A stretch of 64,000 bases of DNA from CAVVAY01 sp963746465 (GTDB lineage Bacteria; Actinomycetota; Actinomycetes; JACCUZ01), in the NCBI GenBank assembly GCA_963746465.1, contig CAVVAY010000007.1:756490-820489 (forward strand). The letters run 5' to 3'. Both the position numbers and the translations under genes were made by a program. Shown here piece by piece: positions 24,784 to 33,405 of this stretch (the first letter of the stretch is position 1; each line of letters opens with the position of its first letter). A model generated the notes under the pieces. That model saw only the letters and a program-made list of their open reading frames with translations. It did no database searches and was not told where the DNA came from.

Positions 24784-25278
24784 CCGTCGTCACCTCGCGG
24801 TCTGTTGCCACCTGATCCCGTCGCCATGCCCGCGCTCATGCTAGGGCCGGTGTGTCACACCGCGTCACATCCCACGCATCCCACGCGTCGCACCCCAACC
24901 AACTTGCGGCTATGCCGCCACGCCGACAGGTCCCCCCGATTGGACATGAGGAACGCGTTTTCGTACCCTCGTCGCGCCGTCCCCGACGGACGGATCCTGT
25001 TGTGGAACCACGTCCCGCAGCAGCAGGGTGGCAGATCGATCGCATCACCAGGACGCGGAAGATCCTGACCAGGTCGGCCGACCTGGAAGCCGGAGCAAGC
25101 AGATCTATGCAGCGGGATTCCGGCTGACTTGCTGAACACGCGATGCCGTGTGGGTGGGCGGCCGCAGCGCCCGTGAGGGCTGCGGCCGAGCGAGTGCTCA
25201 GTGTCTGAGACCGACCCGAGTCTGTTGGTCGGGGGGAAGTTCCGTGCACCTCCCTCAGTCATAGGCATTGGAGCCTCG
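24784..25278. other. Divergent regulatory region with palindrome, CRP-like repeats and leader hairpins
   Basis: No gene is seen here. For the minus-strand glycosyltransferase a TAGCAT box (24838-24843) is preceded by the palindrome GGTGTG-T-CACACC (24849-24861) and, read on the minus strand, two direct TGTGAC repeats 10 bp apart. Toward the plus-strand malectin gene lie a strong hairpin GGCCGCAGC/GCTGCGGCC (25160-25187), a small GAGC/GCTC hairpin (25188-25199) and GACCGAC/GTTGGTC arms (about 25209-25230), suggesting a folded leader. Confidence 0.5.
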
Positions 25279-26847
25279 ATGAGCAAGCACCGCAGGCGGA
25301 CCACCCCCACGTTCAAGCACCGCAGGCAGACGCCTGAACTGGGCCTTCGCACCAGGCTGACTGTCGCGGCTGCCGTGGTCTCGCTGTTCGGTGGCATGGC
25401 CGTAGGAAACCCGGTCTCCGTTTCTGCCAAGGCCGGAGCCGTGGTCGCGCGCGTCAGCACGGCGGGATCCGAGCTGGATGACAAGGCCGGCAGCACCTGG
25501 GGGTCGGCACACGGGTTCGTAGGCGGATGGCGCTGGCGCACCGCCCGTGACACGAAGATCTCCGGGACGAAGCGGGACGCCCTGTACCGCGCAGAGTGGG
25601 CTGGCATGTCCCGGTTCCACCAGCCGGTCGCGGACGGCACCTACAAGGTCACCCTGCGCATGGCAGAGATCTACTGGAACGCCGCGGGCCGGCGCGTCTT
25701 CGACGTCAAGGCCGAGGGACGCCATGGCCTGAAGCACGTCGACATCTTCGCCGCCGTGGGCAAGAACGCCGCCTACGACAGGAGCTTTCGCGTCAAGGTC
25801 ACCGACGGACACCTGAACCTGCGGTTCTCCAGCACGATCAGTGTGGCCAAGATCAGTGCGATCTCGATCCGCAAGGTCGCCGCCGCGAAGCCTGGCCAGG
25901 GCGCGGCGGGTGAGGACGCACCCGGCGCCTCCGAGCCGAGCCGACCTGCCGCGCCCCCGAAGGCCGGGCAGAAGCCGAAGAAGCCGGTGACGAAGCCGGC
26001 GAAGGCCAGCCCGGCACCACCGGCACCACCAGCACCGGCACCACCGGCGCCGGCACCGACCGGGTCGGTGAAGCCGGGTCCGGGTAACACCGGCGTGCCT
26101 GCGGGGACGAAGCTGAAGCCGGTGTACGGCGACATGCGGCTCACGACGCCGGGTGCGGTGTATGACTCCCTGGACATCCACGGGTTCGTCACGGTGGACG
26201 CGCCGAACGTGACGATCCGTCGGTCGATCATCCGGGGTGGGCAGGCAACGACCAACGTCGGTCTGGTGACCAACTACAACCCGGCGGCCACCAATTTCGT
26301 GATCGAGGACAGCGAGCTGGTGCCCGAGTACCCGTCGGTCTGGATCGACGCGATCAAGGGTGGGAACTACACGGCTCGGCGGGTCAACGCGCACGGGACC
26401 AATGACGGGGTCAAGGTGCACGGTGACAACGTGCATGTGGAGAGCTCGTGGCTGCACGACATGGTCTACCGCTTGCAGGATCCGAACTTGGGCAACACGC
26501 CGACGCACAACGACGGTGTGCAGGTGCTGGGCGGGCGCAACATCCGCATCCTGGGCAACACGATCACCGGTGCGAACAACGCCGGTTTGCAGGTCACCCA
26601 GGACTACAGCGCGACCACGGACCTGCAGTTCAACCAGAACTGGGTGGACGGTGGCGGGTGTTCGGTGAACCTGGCGCACAAGAAGCTGGCCAGCATGACC
26701 GGGATCACGGTGAACCAGAACCGGTTCGGTCGCAACACCCGCATCGCGGACTGCGCCATCCTCTCCAGCAAGCAGACGAACCTGGTGGCCGAGGGCAACG
26801 TCTGGGAGGACAACGGCCAACCGGTCCGGGTCCGGCGAAACGGCTAG
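25279..26847 (+). CDS. Secreted malectin-like + right-handed beta-helix protein (family A, copy 1)
   Basis: A 522-residue exported protein. A basic N-terminus with a duplicated KHRR motif precedes a hydrophobic signal (~28-45) and an Ala-rich cleavage region near ASVSAKA. Residues ~55-202 form a malectin-like carbohydrate-binding domain (HGFVGGWRWRT, YKVTLRMAEIYWN, RVFDVKAEG, HVDIFAAVG). A Pro/Ala/Lys linker (~205-265) follows. Residues ~266-522 are a right-handed parallel beta-helix (YDSLDIHGFVTVDAPNVTI, SSWLHDMVY, THNDGVQVLGG, AGLQVTQDYSATTD). No catalytic pectate-lyase site is evident. The core is nearly identical to copies at 53.2 and 55.1 kb. I infer a glycan-binding or glycan-modifying surface protein. 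ATG at 25279 has GGAG 5 nt upstream. Confidence 0.82.
   Translation: MSKHRRRTTPTFKHRRQTPELGLRTRLTVAAAVVSLFGGMAVGNPVSVSAKAGAVVARVSTAGSELDDKAGSTWGSAHGFVGGWRWRTARDTKISGTKRDALYRAEWAGMSRFHQPVADGTYKVTLRMAEIYWNAAGRRVFDVKAEGRHGLKHVDIFAAVGKNAAYDRSFRVKVTDGHLNLRFSSTISVAKISAISIRKVAAAKPGQGAAGEDAPGASEPSRPAAPPKAGQKPKKPVTKPAKASPAPPAPPAPAPPAPAPTGSVKPGPGNTGVPAGTKLKPVYGDMRLTTPGAVYDSLDIHGFVTVDAPNVTIRRSIIRGGQATTNVGLVTNYNPAATNFVIEDSELVPEYPSVWIDAIKGGNYTARRVNAHGTNDGVKVHGDNVHVESSWLHDMVYRLQDPNLGNTPTHNDGVQVLGGRNIRILGNTITGANNAGLQVTQDYSATTDLQFNQNWVDGGGCSVNLAHKKLASMTGITVNQNRFGRNTRIADCAILSSKQTNLVAEGNVWEDNGQPVRVRRNG
26068..26844 (+). repeat. Beta-helix core duplication, copy 1
   Basis: The coding segment from the KPGPGNTGVPAG motif to the end of the gene is repeated at 53176-53945 and 55067-55843 with long stretches of identical bases (for example around the GLQVTQDYSATTD codons). 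It offers a substrate for homologous recombination or gene conversion. Confidence 0.8.
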
Positions 26848-26865
26848 GGCTGACGGCTAGGGCGG

Positions 26866-28041
26866 TCAACCGCCGCGTGGTTGCCCCGGCCTGAGCCCGA
26901 GCTGCTGGAATCCGGCGTCCATCAGCAACGACATCAGATCCTCCCCGTACCGGCGCGGCCCGAATCGTGTCTGCGCATCGGCTCGCGCTTCAGCGGCGAG
27001 GGTTCGCGCCCATGGCCAGTTGTCGGCAAGCTCGCTGACGGCATCGGCGATCGCGGCGGGGTCGTCCGGCGCGATCAAGAGCCCGGTCCGGCGGTGCGTC
27101 ACGATCTCGCGAAGGCCTTGGACCCGCGAGGCGATGACGGGACGTTGCGCAAGGGCGGCCTCGACGGCGACGTTGCCGAACGGTTCCAGCCTCGACGGCA
27201 CGAGAACCACGTCTGCGTCAGCCAGCCATTGCCAGACATCGGGCTGAAATCCGCGGAACGCGACGTCGTGGGTCAGGTCGGAACGCTGGACCTGCAGGCG
27301 CAGCTCGTCCGCGTACCACTCGTAACCCGGGAACACCTCGCCCACCAGGTCGAGATGGGCGTGGATTCCTCGGCGCTTCAGGTCTGCGATCGCGGACACG
27401 GCGACGTCAATCCCCTTGCGTGGCGAAAGGCGACCGACGAGGACGAGCCGCAACGGGGGCACGAGTGCCACGCGTGGAGGAGTCGGCGGCTCGGTCGGCC
27501 CGTCGATGCCGTTGTAGAGCAGTCGCAACCGAGAGGACAGGCGCGGGAGTGCCTCGCAGATGCTGTTCCTGGCCGCGGCGGAGTTCACCCAGAGCTGGTG
27601 CGCCAGCAAGAGCGGAGCGTGGAGGCCTATCGCGACCAGCCGGGGCAGGTCCGTCTCGGCCTCGTGGACGTGGCACACGGAGGGTGTCCGAGTAAGGCGC
27701 GCAGCCACGAGCCAGGTGGGAATGGTGAGCGTGTTGACGTACACGAGGTCGGCACGCGTCCGCCGGATGCAGTTGATCATCGCCGGCAGCTCGCGAAGAC
27801 TCTTGCCCGCGAGAGCCAGGACGCCGTGGGGACTCATGCTTCGCTTACGCAACACGGCCATCTCGACGCATCGCACATCCGCTCCCGCCAGCCGGACCTG
27901 ATGAGCCAACGGGCCCTCATCAGGCAGTGCCACGGTGACCTGGCATCCGGCCTCCACCAGGGCGCGCACAGACTCGATCACCATCCGGTCCGACCCGTAC
28001 AGCTCGGAGGAAGGATGTGCGATAAGAACTCGCAGCGGCAC
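26866..28041 (-). CDS. Glycosyltransferase family 4 (GT-B)
   Basis: A 391-residue GT4-type enzyme. N-terminal LIAHPSSELYGSDRMVIESV is the acceptor-domain start, then NGIDGP at mid-protein, and in the C-terminal domain LVLVGRLSPRKGIDVAVSAI, VAFRGFQPDVWQWLADADV and EPFGNVAVEAALAQRPVIAS with the E-x7-E donor site. It has no membrane segments. It should extend the lipid-linked oligosaccharide at the inner membrane face. GTG at 28041 follows the CDP-alcohol transferase stop by 7 nt, so it is the third gene of a minus-strand operon. It is convergent with the malectin gene. Confidence 0.9.
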   Translation of the reverse strand: MPLRVLIAHPSSELYGSDRMVIESVRALVEAGCQVTVALPDEGPLAHQVRLAGADVRCVEMAVLRKRSMSPHGVLALAGKSLRELPAMINCIRRTRADLVYVNTLTIPTWLVAARLTRTPSVCHVHEAETDLPRLVAIGLHAPLLLAHQLWVNSAAARNSICEALPRLSSRLRLLYNGIDGPTEPPTPPRVALVPPLRLVLVGRLSPRKGIDVAVSAIADLKRRGIHAHLDLVGEVFPGYEWYADELRLQVQRSDLTHDVAFRGFQPDVWQWLADADVVLVPSRLEPFGNVAVEAALAQRPVIASRVQGLREIVTHRRTGLLIAPDDPAAIADAVSELADNWPWARTLAAEARADAQTRFGPRRYGEDLMSLLMDAGFQQLGLRPGQPRGG

Positions 28042-28048
28042 CAGGCAG

Positions 28049-28836
28049 CTATCGGATCGACGGGTCGGCGGTGGTGGTCCGGTTGAAGCGATCGATTTCC
28101 CTGTACCACTTGACGCCGGCAGCGAGGAGATACGCCGCAGACCCGATCAGCATCAAGCCGTACAGGCGCAGGAACAGTGTCTCGACGCTCAGTGCCAGGA
28201 AGATGAGGCACATGAGTCCATAGTCGGTCGGCAGCGCCAGGAGCGAGCGATGCACCGGTGCCGGCTCGGTGGCCGGCGGCACAGGTGCCTCGCGCCGGTT
28301 GGCCCGTCGGAGCTGGTCGGTCAGGATCGTCCCGAAGAAGAGAGTCACGGCTACCAGCTCGAACGCCATCGGCAGGAGCAGGTAAGAGTCTCGATCGAGG
28401 GAGCTGAACCGGTAGAACGAGATGAGAACCGCGAGATGGAAGGCGGAGATCTTCACGCAGTCAACCATGTGGTCGAGCCATTCACCTGCTGGGCCTCCGG
28501 CGTTCTGCAGCCGCGCGAGCTGCCCATCGGCCGAGTCCAGGGCATATCCCAGCACCAGTGCCGCCGCGACGAGGATGGCCAGGTCGGCGTCGGCCCGGCA
28601 AGAGCGATGGCCGCGATGGCCCCGTAGGAGAAGGTGGCGCTGACGAGCGTCACCTGGTTCGGGGTCATGTGAAGCGCGTACGCGGCCGCCGCCAGGTATC
28701 GGCCGAGACGTCGATTGATGTAGCGCGAGTACGCCGGTGCGCCCTTGGACGTCTTCTGCACGTCACCTGTCCGGTTCAGGGCGGCACGGAAGGTCCGACT
28801 CACCGATCCCGGTCCGTTCGTCGTCGTGGCACTCAT
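28049..28836 (-). pseudogene. CDP-alcohol phosphatidyltransferase, one frameshift
   Basis: The product, if the frame is restored, is ~262 residues with about five to six membrane helices. The N-terminal frame (from ATG 28836) ends its similarity near 28590, and a second frame carries the family signature DSADGQLARLQNAGGP followed by GEWLDHMVD (D-G-x2-A-R-x8-G-x3-D-x3-D). The length is off by one base (788 nt), so a single indel at about 28585-28600 explains everything. The family joins CDP-activated alcohols to a hydroxyl acceptor. Here it could use a CDP-polyol made with the nucleotidyltransferase at 52.2 kb. It may be an intact gene with a sequence error. Confidence 0.8.
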
Positions 28837-28858
28837 GAGCGTCCCGCCATCGTCCCCA

Positions 28859-29485
28859 CTACCGCAACGAGCCGGTCAGAACCACGGTGGGCTCGGTCGC
28901 GCTGTGGCTGATCTCCAGTGTGACTCGACCACGATCACGTGGAGGGATGACGAACACATACACCCCTGTCGTGGACTGGTCCTGCTTCAGCCTCCCGGAG
29001 AACGGGCGACTCGGCGCACCGTCCACGGCACTGGCCGGCATCTTGTCCTTGCTGTAGTACGCATTGACGATGACCGTGCCGAGGGGCACGGCACGCGCGC
29101 CTTGGTTCGACATCCGCAGGGTGACCGCGACGGCTGGCTCACCGCTGATCTGCCCAGGCCCTTTGCCCTTGGACGTCACGGCCGTGGTCTTGGTCACCGC
29201 GACGCTGACTCCGCGGCCGAAAGTCCCGGCGCTCTCGATCGGGACCGGGCTCTGGGTCTCGACCGTCTTCGACGGTACGGGCGATTGCGTCTGTTCGGCT
29301 GTGGGCGAGGACGAGGACGCAGACGCAGACGCAGACGGGGAGGACTGATCGCTGCTCGAGCTGCTGGCGGACGGCTCCGGGGACGAGGAGTCGTCGGATG
29401 TGCAACCGGCCAGCAGCCCGGCGATTGCCAGGACGATGCCGACGGCGGCAGCCCCGCGCGTCCTGGGACGCCGCTGAGAGGTCAT
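28859..29485 (-). CDS. Predicted lipoprotein with Ser-rich linker
   Basis: A 208-residue protein with a signal ending in the lipobox LAGC (AVGIVLAIAGLLAGCTSD), lipidated Cys near residue 27. A ~45-residue Ser/Pro/Thr linker with repeated SASAS follows. The C-terminal ~120 residues form a small all-beta domain (AVTLRMSNQGARAVPLGTVI, YVFVIPPRDRGRVTLEI) that looks like the DUF4352/immunoglobulin-like extracytoplasmic domains. I do not recognise a specific family. ATG at 29485 is the first of a minus operon with the CDP-alcohol transferase and GT4. It may be an accessory of glycan export or attachment. Confidence 0.7.
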   Translation of the reverse strand: MTSQRRPRTRGAAAVGIVLAIAGLLAGCTSDDSSSPEPSASSSSSDQSSPSASASASSSSPTAEQTQSPVPSKTVETQSPVPIESAGTFGRGVSVAVTKTTAVTSKGKGPGQISGEPAVAVTLRMSNQGARAVPLGTVIVNAYYSKDKMPASAVDGAPSRPFSGRLKQDQSTTGVYVFVIPPRDRGRVTLEISHSATEPTVVLTGSLR

Positions 29486-29722
29486 GGCGTTGCAGACTCC
29501 CTCGTCAGACGTCTCGATCCTCACCCGTTGGAGCCGCCGCGGGCACGAGAGGCGCCGGATCCGGAGTGCCATGTTAGCCGTCGGGCCGGCCTGGAAGACC
29601 TGATCACCGAAGTTGCTGCCGACCGCGGTCCGGCGCAGATTGGCTACTCGCCGTAACTGTTGTCCACGGATGGCGGCAAATCCGCCACGCCCGGTGCCCA
29701 CGCTGGGTTACGGTGGCTGCAT

Positions 29723-29741
29723 AGCCGGGGGGGTGCCGGCT
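29723..29741 (+). promoter_or_regulatory. Conserved G-loop hairpin upstream of family-B copy 1
   Basis: AGCCGG (29723-29728), loop GGGGGTG and CCGGCT (29736-29741) form a 6-bp hairpin 30 nt before the start codon. The block from CGCTGGGTTACG through the hairpin to the ATG is conserved upstream of copy 3 (36.8 kb) but not of copy 2. GGTTACGGT just upstream could be the -10 region, placing the hairpin in the 5' UTR. Confidence 0.5.
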
Positions 29742-29771
29742 CACCTGTCGGGCAAGGCGTGGGGGCTGGCA

Positions 29772-32700
29772 ATGCGTGGTGTCGTGGTTTCTGGTGGGCG
29801 GGTTCTGGCTGCCGTCCTGTCGGTGCTGTTGATCGCACCGACGACGTGGGTGGGTGCCGGAGCGGGTTCGGCGGTGGCGGACACGGTGCCGCCGGATCCC
29901 GGGACGCCGGCGACGGTGTCGGCGGATGCGTTGCCCACGGTGCAGGTTGATGGTGTGGTGTGGACGCAGACCGTGATCGGGAACACGGTCTATGCCGGCG
30001 GCAGCTTCACCACCGCCCGCCCGGCCGGCTCCGCTCCCGGGGTCAGCACGACGCCGCGAGGCAACATGCTGGCCTACGACATCCGGACCGGAGAGCTGAT
30101 CCAGTCGTTCGCGCCCATGTTCGATGGCCAGGTGCTGAGCGTGGTGGGGTCACCTGACGGGTCGCGGGTGTATGTCGGGGGTGAGTTCACCAAGGTCAAC
30201 GGCATCCCTCGATACCGGGTGGCCGCGTTCAACACCGCGACCGGGGCGCTGATCACTACTTTTGCGCCGGTGCTGGACTTCCGGGTCCGGGCGATGGTGG
30301 CGACCGACGCCACGGTGTACGTGGGTGGGGCGTTCAACTCGGCAAGTGGCAACGCGCGGACCCGGCTGGCGGCCTTCCAGGTCTCAAACGGCGCTGTCCT
30401 GCCGTGGGCGCCGACGGCAGACGCGCAGGTGATGGCGATGGTGATGGCTCCGGACCAGTCGAAGGTGATCGTGGGTGGGCAGTTCACCCAGCTCAACGGA
30501 TCCACCGTTTACGGCATGGGGGCTCTGGACCCGGTCACCGGCGCCGTCATGCCCTGGGCAGCCAACCAGCTGGTGCGTAACTCGGGGTCAGCCGCGGCGA
30601 TCAACAGCCTGTCGACCGACGGGACGAAGATCTACGGCACCGGCTATGTCTTCGGAGCCAGCGGAAACCTCGAGGGCACGTTCGCGGCCAACCCGACCAC
30701 CGGTCAGATCGCCTGGATCGAGGACTGCCACGGCGATACGTATGCGAACTATCCGGTCAACGGGGTGATCTACACCGTCGGCCACCCTCACTACTGCGGC
30801 AACGTCGGTGGCTTCCCGCAGACCAATCCGTGGACGTTCCACCGAGCCCTCGCCTGGACGACTGAGGCGACCGGCACGGTGAAGAACAACACGCAGAGCC
30901 CAGGCAGCTACTACAACTTTGGTGGTCAACCAGCCCCTTCCCTCCTGAGCTGGTTCCCCGAGCTCGAGGCGGGCACCTACACGGGACAGACCCAGGCCGC
31001 CTGGAGCGTCACAGGAAACGCCGACTACGTCGTGCTGGGCGGGGAGTTCCCCGAGGTCAACGGGGTTCCGCAACAGGGTCTCGTGCGCTTCGCCACACGT
31101 CCACTGGCGCCGAATGCGCAGGCGCCGTTGGTCAAGGGGACGCTGCTCAATCCGACCACCCTTTCGCTCGGCTACACGGCCCGGCTTTCGTGGCCGGCGA
31201 ACTGGGACCGTGACAACGAGCAGCTGACGTACCAGGTGATCCGCGACGGCGACTTCACCTCACCTGTGTACGAGACCACCGCGCGGTCGACGTTCTGGAA
31301 CCGCCCGGCAATGGGCTTCACCGACCGCAACCTGCTGCCCAACACGCAGTACCGCTATCGGCTCCGGGTGACCGATCCGACGGGCAACACCGTGCTCAGT
31401 GACAGTGTCTTCGTCACGACACCTGCGAAGGCACAGAACGACTACTCGCAGACGGTGCTCGACGACGGGGCGGCGACGTACTGGCGGCTCGGTGAGCCCA
31501 ATGGGACCACCGTGTACGACTGGTCTGGCGTCAACGACGGGCTGGCCGGCGCGGGCGTTACTCGTGGCACGGCGGGTGCGATCGTAGGGGACAGCGACAC
31601 GGCGTCCACGTTCAATGGTGCCACGAACTCGATGGTCGCCACTCGCACGGCGATCGCCGCTCCGAACCAGTTCTCGGCGGAGGCGTGGTTCAAGACGAAC
31701 ACAACTCGGGGCGGGAAGATCATCGGGTTCGGGAGCAGCGCGTCGGGCAACAGCTCGACCACTGACCGGCACGTGTACATGCTCAACAACGGGAGGCTCA
31801 TCTTCGGGGTCAATCCCGGTGGTACTCAGCGGACCGTGACCAGTGCCGCCTCGTTCAACAACAACCAGTGGCACCACGTCGTCGCGACGCTGGGCAGCGA
31901 GGGGATGGTCCTCTACGTCGACGGGGCGGTGGTCGGACAGAGCGCGGCCGCCACATCCGGGCAGGCGTACGCCGGTTACTGGCGGGTCGGTGGGGACAAC
32001 CTCTCGGGCTGGCCAAGTCGGCCGACCAGCGGATTCCTCGCCGGTGCGGTGGACGATGTCGCGATCTACCCGACGGTGCTCAGCGCCGCCCAGGTCGGCA
32101 GCCACCGCCTGATCGGGAGCACGACGCCGGCGCCGAACGCGGCACCGACGGCGGCGTTCACCTCGCAGGCGGACCATCTGGTGGTCGGGTTCGACGGCTC
32201 GGGGTCTGGTGACTCCGACGGCACGGTGGGCTCGTACGCCTGGGACTTCGGAGACGGGTCCTCTGGAACCGGGGCCAGTCCGTCACACACCTATGCGGCG
32301 TCGGGGACGTACACGGTGACGCTGGTGGTGACCGATGACGAGGGGGGCACCGGCTCGGTGTCGCACCCGGTCACCGTCACGGCGAATGCGGCGCCCACCG
32401 CGGCGTTCACGTCGCAGGTCGTGGATCTGGTAGCCAGCTTCGACGGGTCGGGCTCTGCGGACTCGGATGGCTCGGTGGACTCGTACGCGTGGACCTTCGG
32501 GGACGGGTCCTCGGGAACTGGGGCGGGCCCTTCGCACACCTACGCGGTTGCGGGGACCTACACGGTGACGCTGGTGGTCACCGATGACGACGGGGACACC
32601 GGTTCGGTGTCGCACCCGGTCACGGTCTCCGCGCCCGTGACTGCCGCGGACGCGTTCGGTCGGACGCTGAGTGGCGGCTGGGGCAGCGCTGACGCCGGTG

Positions 32701-33272
32701 GTGCCTGGACGGTGGCCGGTGGCGCCGGGAACTTCTCGGTGGGTGCCGGGGTCGGACAGATACGGATGAACACTGCCGGAGCGACCTCGACGGCTTCCCT
32801 CAACGGGTTCTCCTTGGCCGACACCGAGGTGCGGGTGGCGGCGGCGCTGGACAAGGCGCAGACAGGTAGCGGCACGTATGTCTCGGTCGTGGGTCGAAAG
32901 GTGGGCACTGCCGACTACCGGTTCCGGCTGCGGTACCTGGTGGGTGGTGGCGTGACCGCCTCTTTGTCGCGGGCGGTGTCGGGGACGGAGACCGCGTTGA
33001 CCCAGGTCACGGTTCCCGGTCTGACCTATGCACCGGGAGAGGTCCTCCAGCTGCGCCTGCAGGTCAGCGGGACCTCACCGACCACGTTGCGGGCCAAGGT
33101 GTGGCGGGTGGGCCAGACCGAGCCGGCGGCATGGCTGGTCACGGCCACCGACGGCACCCCGGTGCTCCAGGCGCCTGGAGCGGTGGGACTCCTCACCTAT
33201 ATCTCCGGCACCTCGACCGACCTGCCGCTGACCGCCAGCTTCGACGACTTCTGGGCCGGACCGAAACCGTGA
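29772..33272 (+). CDS. Giant secreted beta-propeller/LamG/PKD protein (family B, copy 1)
   Basis: A 1166-residue exported protein. The signal peptide is ~1-36 (VLAAVLSVLLIAP, cleavage after SAVA). Residues ~50-445 are repeated blades with YVGGEFTKVNG, VYVGGAFNSASG, VIVGGQFTQLNG (delta-60/DUF5122-type propeller). A fibronectin-III-like module is at ~450-550, a LamG/concanavalin-like domain at ~555-785 (WHHVVATLGSEGMVLYVDG), two PKD domains at ~787-870 and ~870-955 (YAWDFGDGSSGTGASPSHTY), and a C-terminal ~200-residue domain ending DDFWAGP. All parts suggest binding, none catalysis. ATG at 29772 follows a G-rich stretch. It probably acts in the surface glycan layer. There is no LPXTG or membrane anchor. 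Confidence 0.85.
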   Translation: MRGVVVSGGRVLAAVLSVLLIAPTTWVGAGAGSAVADTVPPDPGTPATVSADALPTVQVDGVVWTQTVIGNTVYAGGSFTTARPAGSAPGVSTTPRGNMLAYDIRTGELIQSFAPMFDGQVLSVVGSPDGSRVYVGGEFTKVNGIPRYRVAAFNTATGALITTFAPVLDFRVRAMVATDATVYVGGAFNSASGNARTRLAAFQVSNGAVLPWAPTADAQVMAMVMAPDQSKVIVGGQFTQLNGSTVYGMGALDPVTGAVMPWAANQLVRNSGSAAAINSLSTDGTKIYGTGYVFGASGNLEGTFAANPTTGQIAWIEDCHGDTYANYPVNGVIYTVGHPHYCGNVGGFPQTNPWTFHRALAWTTEATGTVKNNTQSPGSYYNFGGQPAPSLLSWFPELEAGTYTGQTQAAWSVTGNADYVVLGGEFPEVNGVPQQGLVRFATRPLAPNAQAPLVKGTLLNPTTLSLGYTARLSWPANWDRDNEQLTYQVIRDGDFTSPVYETTARSTFWNRPAMGFTDRNLLPNTQYRYRLRVTDPTGNTVLSDSVFVTTPAKAQNDYSQTVLDDGAATYWRLGEPNGTTVYDWSGVNDGLAGAGVTRGTAGAIVGDSDTASTFNGATNSMVATRTAIAAPNQFSAEAWFKTNTTRGGKIIGFGSSASGNSSTTDRHVYMLNNGRLIFGVNPGGTQRTVTSAASFNNNQWHHVVATLGSEGMVLYVDGAVVGQSAAATSGQAYAGYWRVGGDNLSGWPSRPTSGFLAGAVDDVAIYPTVLSAAQVGSHRLIGSTTPAPNAAPTAAFTSQADHLVVGFDGSGSGDSDGTVGSYAWDFGDGSSGTGASPSHTYAASGTYTVTLVVTDDEGGTGSVSHPVTVTANAAPTAAFTSQVVDLVASFDGSGSADSDGSVDSYAWTFGDGSSGTGAGPSHTYAVAGTYTVTLVVTDDDGDTGSVSHPVTVSAPVTAADAFGRTLSGGWGSADAGGAWTVAGGAGNFSVGAGVGQIRMNTAGATSTASLNGFSLADTEVRVAAALDKAQTGSGTYVSVVGRKVGTADYRFRLRYLVGGGVTASLSRAVSGTETALTQVTVPGLTYAPGEVLQLRLQVSGTSPTTLRAKVWRVGQTEPAAWLVTATDGTPVLQAPGAVGLLTYISGTSTDLPLTASFDDFWAGPKP

Positions 33273-33405
33273 CCTACCCCTGCCAATCCGCATCTTTGGA
33301 AGAAACCTAGGGGTCAGCACCTTCTGTCCACGCCTCTCGGACAGGAATACATTCGCGTCAACGGGGTCCGCGGTGTCGCTGGCGGACACAACCCTGGGGC
33401 GGGCT

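Noticed and set aside
33273..33330. Terminator after the first giant gene from TGACCTACCCCT and AGGGGTCA
   Set aside because: The arms pair only with a two-base bulge and are about 30 nt apart, with no U run; too weak to annotate.
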